This document shows positions 38,244 to 50,495 of a stretch of 64,000 nt of DNA, one piece after another. Made by a program: the position numbers and the translations under genes. The stretch is taken from NCBI GenBank assembly GCA_039619475.1, contig CM077116.1, positions 148,941,088 to 149,005,087 of the forward strand, read 5' to 3'. The notes beneath the pieces were generated by a model. That model was not told where the DNA came from. It ran no database searches and saw nothing but the letters and a program-made list of their open reading frames with translations. This DNA is from Icerya purchasi. Taxonomy: Eukaryota; Arthropoda; Insecta; Hemiptera; Monophlebidae. The stretch's first letter is position 1; the number at the start of each line of letters is the position of its first letter.

Positions 38244-38585
38244 GAAGAAAATTAAAATACTGATAGATGTTGACGTCATTTGATGAAGTTCATTAAAAAT
38301 TAGAACAGGGAGAAGCCGGTAAGTAATTTATTTACAAATAAACGCAAATAACCAACGATAATTTTGATACACAAAATGCAAAATGCTATTTGTAATATTA
38401 GTTCCATTATAGAAATAAAAAATAAATTACGAAGAAAATTAAAATACTGATAGATGTTGACGTCATTTGATGAAGTTCATTAAAAATTAGAACAGGGAGA
38501 AGACCGGTAAGTAATTCATTTACAAATAAACGCAAATAACCAACGATAATTTCGATACACAAAGTGCAAAACGCTACTTCGAGAT
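38244..38585 (+). repeat. Tandem duplication with 187-bp period
   Basis: The block of about 155 bp starting GAAGAAAATTAAAATACTGA at 38244 is repeated at 38431 with few substitutions and a one-base insertion (AGAAGCCGG against AGAAGACCGG). No coding function is visible. Confidence 0.9.
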
Positions 38586-41500
38586 TTTTTTTTTTTAAAA
38601 ATAAAAATGTAATAGTTATTAAATTATATTTCATACTTGAATTTATCCGGTTCCTTTTTCAAGTAATATTAATTTTTTCGTCAGGCATCGGTTTCAAAAT
38701 ATATAAAAAAAATTCACAATTAAATATATATAAATTATAAAAATGCACAACTCATTTTCGCACAAACTCTCGTAAGAATTTCTGATGACATTATCAAAGT
38801 CATATTACATTTTCTTCCAAATCGAATTTCGCCGATATTTTAAGCACTTTTCCGTATTTATTAATAAATTATTTAGTTCCGGTTACCTTGATTCTTAACG
38901 AGTCTAATCTTCGTTCCAATTTTTAATGGAATTCATCATCAAATAACTAGTATCATTTTGTGATTTTTTTTTCTTTCGAAATACATTTTTTGTTTCTATC
39001 GCAAATGATCTTATAATTTCATAATCATTCCGACGTTTAAAATTTGTTTTTAGGAAATTTGATACGAAGATTCCGCATTCAACTTTTTAAACTAATATGT
39101 TGCCCTTTCGTACTCGGAAGTTATTCGTAACAGTTATTCTCCACCTTTCATTTACAACCGTTAAATTACAATTTTACAAATACGTAACAACTAGAAAATA
39201 TATAACTTTTGTAAAGAAATTTCTTAAACTACGACTAATAAGTATGAGAAACAGCAGTAGAAAATCCTTAAAGAACAAAGCTGAGAAAATTTAAGAAAAA
39301 AAAAAAAAAAAGAACAAAAAAAAACCGGTTTCTTTTCTTTTTGAGTAAATATTCGTTTAATAATTATCACATCATGTTTGTATCAAACGTTAACGAGAAG
39401 AAAGTGTAATTGTAGCAACACGAAATTCGAAATAGTTAACTCTATCGTTACGTGAGCAGAGTATTCTTCCGTAAAATGCATACTATAAATTCTTGGCTGG
39501 CTGTTGACATTGAAAAACCACATTAATATTCCGGCGAAATATAAACGCCATACAGTTAATTCGAAGAAGGGTCATTATTACTTGATGGACAGTTAATGGA
39601 TGTTTTGACGGCAAACCTCATCAACAAAATCGTCTCATTTCCTAGTCGTATTTATAACCGCGTATAGGCGAACACGTTTAAAAAAATCGTAACGATTAAA
39701 TTGTAAATTATCTCAGCGACGGCAGCCAACACCATTAAACTAGGAAATGAAAATCTCCTCGTCGATAGACAGACAAATAAAGATAATACTTGCAAAAGGT
39801 CATCAGTTGCAAAATTATTATTATAATAACGGAGTTTGAACCGGTTGCAAAATGATGGTATATTTAATCAAAACGAGACAAATGACATTCTTCGAACAAG
39901 CTCAATACTGGAAGAAAATTCTGGAGAAATCTGCAGATTGGCTTCTCCTTGATAACGAATAGATATAAACCCGATGACGACGATGACGATTATATATAGT
40001 ACCACGAACGATTTCTTCTTTCTTCTACCGACTGACCGAATGCGAATGCGAACGCGAACGGTATGTTCTGCGAATAATAAAAATATCGCTAATTTCTTTT
40101 AATCGTAAAATTTCCGATAATATTCGGTCACGGACGACCTGTTCTTGTCCGCCACTTTTATTGACCAGAACCAAATCACTCTCAGTTGTTGCCTCTGGGC
40201 GGAAATGCGTTCGCAATTACGAAAACCGCTTTATCCGTTTAACAAGACTGCACCACTCAGAAAAGATTTTTAATTACTAAAGTCAAACGCTATATACCGG
40301 ATGAGACAAGGATGCAGTTATTAAGATGAAGTGTTACCTTTTTTCATAGAAGAATACTGAAAAAACTCGTAGGTAAAAATATGTGCTGGTTCTTTTTACG
40401 ATTATATTCATGTAAATACGAACGTATGTGTGTATACGTAAACAGAGGCTTATACACGCAAGAACATATATTGGGTATGCGTATTGTATACACAAATTTA
40501 ATGTTGCAATACTTTACAACCAAAATAAATTTGTACCATGGAAATCCTGTGTGTAAAGCTGAATAGTGAAACAAAATTGCACGATAAATAATCAACGAAC
40601 AGAACTGGTTATAATAAACGCTGAATAAAATCTCGTTTTCGTTAAACTGGACAATAATTTAAAACCATAAATAACGAAACAAAACGACAGTTAATAAAAT
40701 TGTTAATTCGTCAGAAAGCTTTGAAATATTATATATATATATTTTTTTTTAAGACAATAATAAAATTCAGATTATCGTCACTAACGGAAAATTGATGGAC
40801 AGCCGAAAAAATTAAAAATTTGTCTAACCAATATGTATATAGCGAATAATTTAAATACCTCTCCTTACCTACTGCACAGAATTGTAACATAGACGTGTTT
40901 ATTAGCTGGTGTGCAAAGGGTGATCGACTACTGATCACAAAATGAATTAAATGTTTAGAATGGTGTAAATATAAATGTAAAAATTTTAATTGAGCATTCG
41001 ATCGTGGCGATGAAGTGATCACGGGGTAATGCTTGCGTTACGAATTTTGCGATACTACTCCCATCTATAAGACAAATCCATGTCAATAGATGACCGAATT
41101 ATTATCCAAAGATTTTTCATTTTTCTACACGATTTTTGCAAGCTTTTTCACTGGCAAAAGTCGTTTTAATTACAAAGAATTTATTCTAGTTCTATTTCGC
41201 TCATAAAACAATCAAACTGTGTTGTAAATATTCAACTTTGAAAATTGAATAAAAAGAGAGAAATATTTAAAGGATTCTGAATAATTCGGAAAAAGACAAA
41301 CTAATTTTTTTTAAGCCGACGACAGCATTGGTAGTAAAGTAGGCGAGGAAATGAATGTACAAGGGAATTTGAAATTTTCATCATAATGGAAAAACAGATC
41401 TAGAAAGAATTGTAAAAAAAAAAAAAAAAAAGCTATTTTACGGGATAAAAGAAACTAAAAACGCTGAAAGAAAATTAAGAAATGTTATCAATGAGACGAA

Positions 41501-41836
41501 TATAAGGGATGATAAATTTGGGATTTTAATAACTATTAGAAACGAAAAATCTGAGTGAGTAGATTGAAACCGTGGAAAAACAAACAAATAAAAAGAGAAA
41601 AGATTTAGTAAAGAAGTTTTATTAAAAGGACGAAATCGAATAAGAGATGATTACAAAGAGTGAAGAATCAGCAGTGAAACGAAATGTGGGCTAATCTGCT
41701 ATAGAAAGGATTCACCACTTAGGAGAGTGAGGGGAATTATAAGAAATAAAAGAAAAATTATTAGAAGAAATAACAGTAAAGGTTCCCATTTAGAGTTGAC
41801 TATGAACGACTAAGGCTAAGAACGAGACGAAGTGTA
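38586..41836. other. AT-rich DNA without supported genes
   Basis: No domain-bearing frame recognised. A 63-codon minus-strand frame (40025-40216) is slightly GC-richer than its neighbours but resembles no family. Poly-A lies near 39297-39310 and 41414-41431. Confidence 0.45.
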
Positions 41837-42195
41837 TAGGGCGCGGCAAATATAACAGACGATAGACGATTTTTAAAATATCACATAGGGTACAAAAATG
41901 AATTGAACACCAAAACCAAATACATCAGAACGTTCCTTCATTCAATCAAATTTAAGCCTAACAAAAAGTGTTAATGCGTTTACTTACGTAGAAAAAATAA
42001 CACGACTCAAATGCCGATCCGTTAATATTTTGCACTGTTCCAACCACTTTAAGAAGTTCGCAGACACCTTATTGAATAACTCAAGGGATATGGCGGCAAT
42101 TCCGCGACGAATATTCGCTTGTGATCACGTGGCTTATCGTTGTAAACGCATGATTTCAGATAGCCCCGCAGAAAGAAGTCGCAGCACACGGATAA

Positions 42196-42203
42196 GTCTG
42201 AAG
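42196..42203 (+). repeat. Left target-site duplication of the nested element
   Basis: GTCTGAAG, identical to 43019-43026. One copy restores the transposase reading frame of the host mariner. Confidence 0.9.
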
Positions 42204-43018
42204 GGGGCCAGCTCTTTCGGGCGTGGATCGGTTGGGCGGTAGCGAACGAGGATTTTTACTTGCGACTTTTTTATAGGCTAAAAATTTTTGTGCCTTTATC
42301 TGTCTTTTTCGATATTTTTTTGAAACCTAGGTAGCTTCGTCAAGTAATTAAATATAATTAAAATTATAGATAACTGAAAAAACTTCAATAAACGTATCAT
42401 CAAATAAACTTGCTAGAGACGAATGAAGAAGAAAGATGATGTAACGAATATATATTAAAAGCAAATTCAATCTAGTTATATTACACTTTAAATGACGTAG
42501 AGTGGAAGCTTTGTAATTTTTTAAATATGGCTGACTATACGTAAAAAAAAAAAAAAAAAAAATATGAAAAGAACCGATATTGCATTTGACCGATTATTAA
42601 TCATCTTTATCCATTTCGTATTACTAATGCTAACGGAACTCTTAAATTTACACCGTAAAAGTCTGTTTATTTGTATTTCACACCGAAGTCGTTATTTCCA
42701 AAAAAATGAATAACCAAATAAAATTATGTAAAAAATATGTGTTTTGTGATTATATATATATATATATAACATGCTATACACGTGGAAAAACTAAATCGTT
42801 AATGAAGAGCGGTATGTTTTGTGTGGAATTTCTGACAGAGTGAATTGGTAATAAATTTAGTAACTCGTGTTTCTCATTAACACACAAATGATAACGTTTC
42901 ACGGATGATACCTGAAAGTTACCGCAAGTAGCCCGTAAAAAGATCTGAGTAAAAACCCTCGTTCGCTACCGCCCGAACGATCGCGCCTAAACGATCACGT
43001 CCGAAAGAGGGCGACCCA
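42204..43018. mobile_element. Unclassified 815-bp non-autonomous DNA element nested in the mariner
   Basis: Long terminal inverted repeats of about 57-70 bp bound the element. The left end reads GGGGCCAGCTCTTTCGGGCG, and the right end is the complement of TGGGTCGCCCTCTTTCGGAC. Both continue into a shared GGGCGGTAGCGAACGAGG and a TTTTTACT run; the right arm has a 13- to 14-base insertion. Identical 8-bp target copies flank it. The interior is AT-rich, has a short (TA)n and poly-A, and encodes nothing. An 8-bp duplication is typical of hAT and P superfamilies and possible for Merlin, but the terminal bases fit none of these clearly, so the superfamily is left open. Confidence 0.9.
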
Positions 43019-43026
43019 GTCTGAAG
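43019..43026 (+). repeat. Right target-site duplication of the nested element
   Basis: GTCTGAAG, exact match to 42196-42203. Confidence 0.9.
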
Positions 43027-43796
43027 ACCGAGGTGGCCAGAGAATGGGCGCTCCGCGCGACACGACTTTAGTCTTGAAATGTTTTTTCAACGCGTCTAAT
43101 GAAATTTTCGAAATGCGGCACGTAGCTCCATCTTGCTGGATTCAAATTTGACTATATTTTCTTTTCGATGTTTTTTTCAATTCAGGAACCAGGTAGCGCT
43201 CTATCATCTCGATGTCAAGTTTTTCCAACGTTACGTCTGCGAATAATTTCCCGACATTGTAATCGGTAGGATTTAATTTTTGGGTGATCAAAATTTTGTA
43301 AGGATGGGGAAATTCAAATCCTCGTGAAGTATTCTCCTCAGTGTGCGATCAGAAACATTGAGAGGAGTGCAATGTTTACGCGCAAAACGACCAGGACTCT
43401 TCACGAGCGCCGCTCTCACTTCGTCAACCTTCTCGGATATATGCGAAATTTATTTCCGACCTGGAGGGGGGATTTTTATAACCGAGCCAGTTTCCCGGAA
43501 ATTATTCACCCACCGCAGTATCGTATTTTGCGAAGGCGTTTCGCGGAAGGATTTCAAACTTCTTTTGAAACGCACGCACTGTCGTGATAACAGATTCGTT
43601 TCTTTCAACATACGTTTCGACCACAAACGCGCAGTATTCACACGACCTCTCAGTCATAACGAACGAATGATATTGAATTAAAACTTGATGGGTACCTCTA
43701 CTCCGAAACGACTAGGTTGTTATTCCCTCTTTTTTTTTTTTTTGTAACGGTACTATAGGTATCTTAAAAATCGTCCATTATATTTGCCGCACCCTA

Positions 43797-45017
43797 TATT
43801 TTTAACGCAGAATATAGAGGGAATCTTTGTTTAAGGAAAGTCGAGATATTTTGAAGCGTTTTCAGAATCATTACTGTTATAGCTTAACCGAGATGGGAAC
43901 CCATAAATAGAACGGGACAAGCCGGAAATTAACGAAACAATGAAAAAACAAAAATTAGGAGGAATACAAGCGTAAATGAAATGTAATAATTTTAAGAAGC
44001 TGCTACGATAACTGAATGAGAAATGAGGATATATGGCATAACGTGAGTTTCTTATTACGAAGATTTACTCGGGGTTGCACAGTGTTTTTACAAGAGTAGC
44101 GTGACATAGAAAGAAGAAAAACTAGAAGAATAATTCTGACACGATTCCTTTCTGTGATGCTACAAGTACATATTTCTTATAATTTCATGCATCTTTACTT
44201 GATCTATAGGTATCCGGCACAAAAATAGTAAAAAGTTATTCCCGTTAGAATAGACGCGATAGAAATCGGGTTAAATCTGCCCGCAACTCGAAAAACTGAA
44301 TTGGCTAAATCGGAAGCGGTTTACGGAATATTTCTGTAATGGGAATGAGCGTAAAAGAACTGTTGGAATTTCTGCAATGTCGCGATATTCGAGATCCATA
44401 CACCTCAGAGGAACAGTTTAAAAGGAATTCTTCGAGATCAGCTGGGACATCACAAACTATGTATATCAAAAAGAAATAACCAACATCGAACGATAAAATA
44501 GCGGATAATTCTATTCATCACGACGTCGCTGTTAAAATCAATCTATATTCTTATATTATGTTTTCGTTCACGTTCAGTTCGTTAATTTAACAGTAAGTTT
44601 CTATACATAACTACTACACTTTTCAACCGCACTCATACCAATTATTTTATTTATATTACATCTTAAATATTACATTCGATCAAACGTAAACTAAAAATAC
44701 AGCTTATCTTGGTTTATTCACTACGAAACGAGTATAGCGAAGAATACGGACAAAGCACTTGGTTCCGATGTGACAATTACAAACGAAAGCATTCTCTTTA
44801 AGGGAAAATAGACGAATGTTTTCGGAATATGGGCTAAGTAAATAAGCGAACAAGATGCCCTCTAATAATTAAACATTTTTACCGTATAATAAACAAAACG
44901 AAGATGCGCGCAATAAAATAAAACTATTGTTCGACCAGCAGCAAGCAAGTTATAGAGTAACGTTATCACTTTTAAATTCTGAAAAATAATTACTTAAGCA
45001 ACCGTAGAAATAGAAAA
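43797..45017. other. AT-rich DNA, nothing identified
   Basis: No gene or repeat family recognised. Confidence 0.5.
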
Positions 45018-46326
45018 AATGCGTTTTTTTTTTTTAAAAATAAAATTATAATAATAATATTTTATATTTTTGGGCGCGCCGGAGGCATCGACCCAACGAA
45101 TACAAAAGTTAAAAACAGTGATTAAATCGAGAGACGATTAAAAATACAGCTTAAGAAAGATTGAAGTGCAGGTATTATAGCTGGAGATGGGAAGGAAAGG
45201 ATAAAGCAAGAATTGTAAGGAGCAGGAAGATCTAGTGCTGCGATTTTGGAGTACAAAGCAGAGCGGAGCATCCAAAGAAGATGTAGTTTGCATCATATAT
45301 AGTGGAGTAAAGATAGAACTGTGAAGGAGACAATCGGGAGAGGAGGACAGGGAAAAAGAAATCGTGAAAAAGGGAGAAGTGAGTGATTAAACTGCAGTCT
45401 GATTAAAGAAACGATCGCGGAACGCTGATAAGAGGATGATTGAAACCACGCTTGACGACAGCGAACCGGTTGTATTTGAAAATGATGAGAGGCAATTAGA
45501 AAATAAAAAAAGGATAAATGCCCGACCACAGTCGGGAATAATTGGATGAGGAAAGGAGCATGTCCGAGGTAGGAAAATTGCAGAGTAAAGGACCATCGCG
45601 GGCAGCCGAACGGGCTAGAAAATTCGCTGACTCGTTGCCCTCAATGCCGCAATGACTGGGAACGCACAAAAGGTTTATAGTAATAGAGCGGAGTGAGGGC
45701 AGATTGGAGGTGAGAGAACGAATTAAGAGAATATTAGAGTTGGAGGAAGAAGAAGAAGAAGAAATAGCTTGAAGAATACTTTTGGAATCGGAGCCTCTTA
45801 TGGATGAAATAAAGGAGATTGCGCGTAAAATGTAGACAGACTCCACTGTGAAAATAGAACAGTAGGAAGGAAGCTTAAAAGATTCAGAGTAATGCAGTGA
45901 GAGGGAGATAAACGCGCCGCCATCCAGCCCATTCTCATTTTTAGAACCATCAGTAAAGAATATTAGATGAGCAGGAAAAGATGTGCCAAGCAAATGGAGG
46001 AATTCGGTTTTGACCGTATAATGTGCGGTAGAGTTGGCCTGGAGAGGCGAGAAAAGAAACTGATAGTCTGTCAAACGCTGATAAAAACATGGGATAAGTG
46101 CGGAAGCTTGGAGTAAGAGAAGACATGAGGCGAAAAATTGCTTGAGTTGCTATATGAGAAAGAATCGGGATAAAATGAATTAGTTAATGAAAAAGAAAAA
46201 AAAAGTGAAAATGGGTTAAAGCGTTTTATTCCTTCTTTACTAAACAAGCGACGATAATACGAGATGTACGCAACGGTATAACAAAGCAGGGAATTCTTGA
46301 AAATACTGATGATCGCGTGTACGTAA
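45018..46326 (-). mobile_element. LINE tail of the I/jockey-type family, copy 4 (reverse strand)
   Basis: It is read from the 5' side at 46326 towards the A-rich 3' end near 45018-45030. It contains a C-terminal reverse transcriptase linker, the RNase H domain (separate entry), a frameshift near 45500, the IRLQFNHSLLPFSRFLF segment, and the 3' trailer ending in GGCGCGCCC plus an A-rich tail. The 5' end abuts a hAT element at 46327; whether LINE sequence resumes beyond 47217 is unclear. Confidence 0.85.
45496..46074 (-). pseudogene. RNase H domain fragment of LINE copy 4
   Basis: A 192-codon frame holds type I RNase H motifs in order: FFTDGSKNENG (first Asp), FTVESVYILRAI (Glu), SDSKSILQAI (second Asp), CVPSHCGIEGNESANFLA (His and the final acidic region), then YSRLWSGIYPF before the frame breaks. 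RNase H of this kind, downstream of reverse transcriptase, is characteristic of I, jockey, LOA and R1 type elements. The catalytic residues look intact, but the frame is separated from any reverse transcriptase and shifts near 45500. Confidence 0.85.
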
Positions 46327-47217
46327 TAGTGATGGGTAAGTTCGTTATTTTTTCGGATACGGATCCGGAACTGCATCCCGGATACGTATCCATCGGACCC
46401 ATATGGATCCGATGTTTACGTGCACAGAGTACACTTAACACTGACACTCGTTTGCACTGGCTATCGATACTACGTACTCTTACCAGTGTTCTATTAGATT
46501 ACGTCATGTTATTTAAACAAGACCGAGGAGCTACATAGATTACGGATGCTGCGGTAAATTACTTATTGACGCTTATGTTTGTTGTTAGCCAATGCGCTTA
46601 GATCTATTTGCGTTAAATCAATACCTCGAAAAAGTTTTTTTTTTTATCGCTATTGCTTCAGAAGAAAGTATATTTTTTTCTTCTCTTCTTCTTCTTTTTA
46701 AATTTTTTATGAACGAACTTAAATTAGTTTAATCTCCTATTCAAACAAAAATGAAAGAAAAATAAAATGCAACTAGGCTCTAATTTATATATTTTAAAAT
46801 CAGAAAACGTAATCTTTTGTTATCTTTTTAAAATCGATTAAGACAAATCGACTACCCATATTATAATACAAATATCCAATAAATAACAAATATAATGAGT
46901 ACTATTGCACAAACAATTTAATTGATGCAAAAAAGATATAAGCTAAATTGTAAATAATTTTTTTTTTTTTTTTTTTATGCCAAATATACCATTAGGAAAA
47001 AATATTGGGAAGAGATAGGAACAACTGCGTAAAATTTAATGCTCTGTTTAGGATCAATATTTTAACTTCGCTGGCAGAACCATGTGAACCTGGATCTTAT
47101 CATCGCTGGGGCGGAATTGCGGATGTGTATCTGGAATTGTAGTCGGAGTTACATCATCAACTCCGCTGTGGGATACGGATTCGCGGATACGTAACATTCT
47201 GGACTTATTCATCACTA
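46327..47217 (+). mobile_element. Non-autonomous hAT element with target duplication
   Basis: The 891-bp element starts TAGTGATGGGTAAGTTCG and ends with the complement of TAGTGATGAATAAGTCC, the usual TAGNGNTG-type hAT terminus. Its flanks are GTACGTAA (46319-46326) and GTACGTAT (47218-47225), an 8-bp duplication with one mismatch. Subterminal GGATACGGATCC and CGGATACG motifs are repeated in both orientations near the ends. The interior is AT-rich and has no transposase. A decayed relative lies at 36095-36575. Confidence 0.9.
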
Positions 47218-47225
47218 GTACGTAT

Positions 47226-48099
47226 AACAAGAATCTTAAAATTAAAACGTAATTAATGAAGGAGCGGTAAAATAACTGCCGACTGCAATCGTGCAGGTTT
47301 TTTCTAATGGGCAAATATTTCCACAGTATGTATTCATAAATAAAAGGTTTGAATGTAATACATAAATGGCAGCTGTGTTCGAACCAATATTTTATTTAAA
47401 AGTTGGTCACGTGTAAAGTTCACGTGAAAAAAAAAGTTACAGTCGATGTTCTTCGATGGTATTGAAGATAAATGCAGTAATGATGAATATTGGTAAATTA
47501 TTATGAAAAGCATTCTCCGATCTCTCGAAATTGTTTAGAAAAGCTAAAAGACAAGCAGACATTAAAAAAATTAATGTCCTTTAAAAGCTCAAATTATACA
47601 GAAGCATCAGCTAAAATGCTGCGATCTTCTCTAATTGAACTCTAAAACAAATAAAACAAAGTGTTACATCTTTAAACTAAACTGCAGATTAAAAGTAAAC
47701 AAAGCCATGACGGGCAAAAATACACACAATACCAGTTAAAAATCATCCGCGGCATAAAAACAGTGCAAATTCTAGTATAAATAATAACAATCGATAAAAT
47801 ATAACGTACAACAGAAAGATTTAAAAAATAAACACAGATACAGAAAAAAATAGCAATTTAAGTAAAAAAAGAAACAAATTTGTAGCGTTATAAAGAAAAA
47901 TATCAGTAATAGCGATGATAACGGTAGTCAAAATGAAGGAAAAAATCCCAGAAGAACAAGGATTTAGACATTCTATTTATTGACATACTAGAAATTCATC
48001 AATATAGGAAAAATAAAAACTAATAAAATAAATTCTCAAAATTAAAATTATAATCATTTTTACAATTCACGGAACATATCTTGAATTTAATAAAATGGA
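47226..48099. other. AT-rich DNA, nothing firmly identified
   Basis: A short (K/R)EKIPEEQGFRHS-like reading near 47935 on the plus strand recalls a reverse transcriptase motif but is too short to call. Confidence 0.4.
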
Positions 48100-49900
48100 A
48101 CTGCAGAGCGAATGATTGATTCAAGAAAGGCTAGGTACGGAATTTGCAAAACCCGGTTGCAACAGACTCGAACCTTCAATGTTCAATCTCGTAATATAAT
48201 TTGTTTCAACAGAGAGCCAGATAAATATCGGTTTTTATTTCTTCTTTTTTTTTTCTTTTTAGTACAATCACCCATAAAATATAACCACGACATTACTGTT
48301 AACACACTACCGTTTAGTAATAAAAAACAGTAATTAAAAGTATTATTTGTAATTAACCGTCTCACAATGGGAAAATAACTTCAGATTTTACAAACCCTTT
48401 TACAATTGTAGGCGATTTAAATGCTTTTCATCGGTAATAGAATTGCTATAATTATTAAAATAACATATTTCAAAGAATTTATATAAACATAAAGAAATCA
48501 GATATTATCAAAACAGACGTGTTTCATATTTAGCGCGTTTTAGAAATCGAAATAATAATTAAGACACAATATTAGTAATTTCGTCGGTAGATTTTACGCT
48601 ACCAGATTGAATTATAAGTGATCACGATATAAATATATACCGCGGAAGGGTATAAGTTGTGCACCTGAATAAAATATACCGGAATAAATATCAATTAATA
48701 ATTACACAAATTTAAAAGTATAACAGATTAAATTGATGCAACATCTCCAACAGAGCAATATAATTGCTTGTACTCGACAGCATAAAGTGTGCTCCAAGAG
48801 CGCATTCTGGTAGAAAAACTATATAACAAATGATGAAAAATAAAGAGAAATATTTCCACCAATCCTTGGTAGAATATTATAATCGACTAGTTGGCGGCTC
48901 TGTAAGTAAATTTAATAAAAATCTCTTAATGCAGAATTATATAGAATATAAAAATCGAAAGATTAAACGAAGAAAGCTTCAAAAAAAATTTAAAAAGCCT
49001 AATAGGAAGGAAAATACCAGACTATTAAATTTAAAGAATTAAGTTGGTTAAAAATTCAATATCTAACATTGAAATATATAAATACCGCCAGAATTTAAAA
49101 AAGTTCGACAGTTCGACTGATAACATTATTTAATATACTCGTAATTGATTCGAGAAACTTATTATTCCGCGAAGATAGTGTTTTGATAGCAATAAAAGCA
49201 GTAGTATCGAAGTTTATAGTATATTCAATGTGCACAAATAATATAATTACGACCATCGGAAGGTGGAAAACCGTTTTATATATATATTTTTAATTCCTTA
49301 CTAAGAAAGGCTTTTATCAGAGGAGAAAAAAACAAAACAAAACAAAAAAAAAAAAATTTGTTTGCCTAATTCTTAAGCCTGAAAAAATCCTAAAAATATT
49401 CATTGATTTTGCAAAACGCAATAAACCGGACCATATTATTTTTACGCTGCTCGTACAAACACTTAGACGTCGATTAAATATTTTATTATTACATTCAAAA
49501 AATGCGTATATTGAGAATTTTAAATAATCTAATAAGGACAATTTTCTGTTGCAATTTAAAAATAAAAAGCACTACATTTCCATATAAATTTTATTAAGTC
49601 AAGCGTGCACACATATTCAGGAACTTTTCACTTCGCAAATGTTAAGGTCTACCGTATATTCATCATGCAGGGCAGCCGGTAATCTCACACTGTCACGCAT
49701 CGGAAAAATGTTGGAAATATTATGGAACAAAGATTACTACGGATGATTTTCTACTATAGCAAATTTCCTAAAACACAATTTGGTTTTCGAAAGAGCCCAC
49801 CTACTAGAGAGATATTAATTACCTTTACTCTCTTTCGACATTTTCACGTGTTTATAAAAATGTAGGAACATGCGAAATGATCGTTGCTAACCTAATAGCG
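48100..49900 (+). mobile_element. Very decayed LINE (endonuclease and reverse transcriptase remnants)
   Basis: Three motifs occur in the order expected of an APE-type non-LTR element. FTIVGDLNAFH near 48400-48430 resembles the endonuclease GDFNAH box. IISDHDINI near 48613-48640 resembles the SDH box. NIMEQRLLRMI ... FPKTQFGFRKSPPTREIL near 49715-49815 resembles the early reverse transcriptase QFGFR block. Everything between is frame-shifted and rich in stops. No ends were found, so the limits are approximate. Confidence 0.5.
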
Positions 49901-50495
49901 TTTAGTTTAGAAAGATAGGAATATAATACGACGGATACATCACCTAATTATTGTAACGAGAAAAAAATCACAGCTGAACATAACGATTTTATACACACAC
50001 AAATTAGAAGAAGAAAAAATATCGAGTAAATATATCTGAATTTGGTAATTATGCAGTCATTTATTATCCTACTATTAAAAAAAAAAAAAAAAAATAAATA
50101 CAAAAGACCCCTTAATGTATTTAAGAAACTATTCCTAATAATTAACGTTAAAATCCCTAGCAGTAAATATTTCATAGGACAACGTGATTTACATATACTA
50201 AAATTAATAATTCTATTCAATTCACAGGTGATTTCCGGTGCAAAATTGAGCTGGACAAAAAATTAAGCGTATATTAATTATACCTAAATATACTTCAATT
50301 AGTGTAGAGTACAAAGTAGGGAACGTATCCAATTTCGTTAATATTGTTATTTGGACTATTGCTAAGATCTCGTCAAATGGATTATTTCATAAATATTAAT
50401 AACACCCACAGAAACAATTATTCAAAGTAGAGCACAAAGGCTATGTTTAAGATCAATGGTACAACGACTTTTCTACGTATCAATGAGTTGTTGTA
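49901..50495. other. AT-rich DNA, nothing identified
   Basis: Poly-A at 50079-50094. No gene recognised. Confidence 0.5.

Larger units (their letters stand above)
41984..43690 (-). pseudogene. Rosa-like mariner transposase pseudogene, interrupted
   Basis: The N-terminal part (about 43690 to 43027) reads through several frames: an ESVITTVRAFQKKF helix-turn-helix segment, ILRWVNNFRETGSV, PGRFARKH ... LNVSDRTLRRILHEDL, the catalytic QDGAT block with its Asp at 43132-43130, and GAPILWPPRSS. The C-terminal part (42203 to 41984) reads DLSVCCDFFLRGYLKSCVYN, then, after a frameshift, LELFNKVSANFLKWLEQC and a TAA at 41986-41984. Across the removed insertion the frame rejoins perfectly. About 41-42 residues separate the second and third catalytic Asp, with one extra Cys from a TGC duplication, which fits the DD41D rosa group. 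Stops and frameshifts make it inactive. Confidence 0.85.
41837..43796 (-). mobile_element. Rosa-like (DD41D) mariner element, split by a nested insertion
   Basis: The termini are inverted repeats: TAGGGCGCGGCAAATATAAC at 41837 and the complement of TAGGGTGCGGCAAATATAAT ending at 43796. TA dinucleotides flank both (41835-41836 and 43797-43798). Without the nested 815-bp element and its 8-bp duplication, the mariner would be about 1.14 kb. The transposase runs on the minus strand. Confidence 0.9.

Noticed and set aside
43450..43641. 63-codon minus-strand frame as a separate small gene
   Set aside because: It is the helix-turn-helix part of the rosa-like mariner transposase, not an independent gene.
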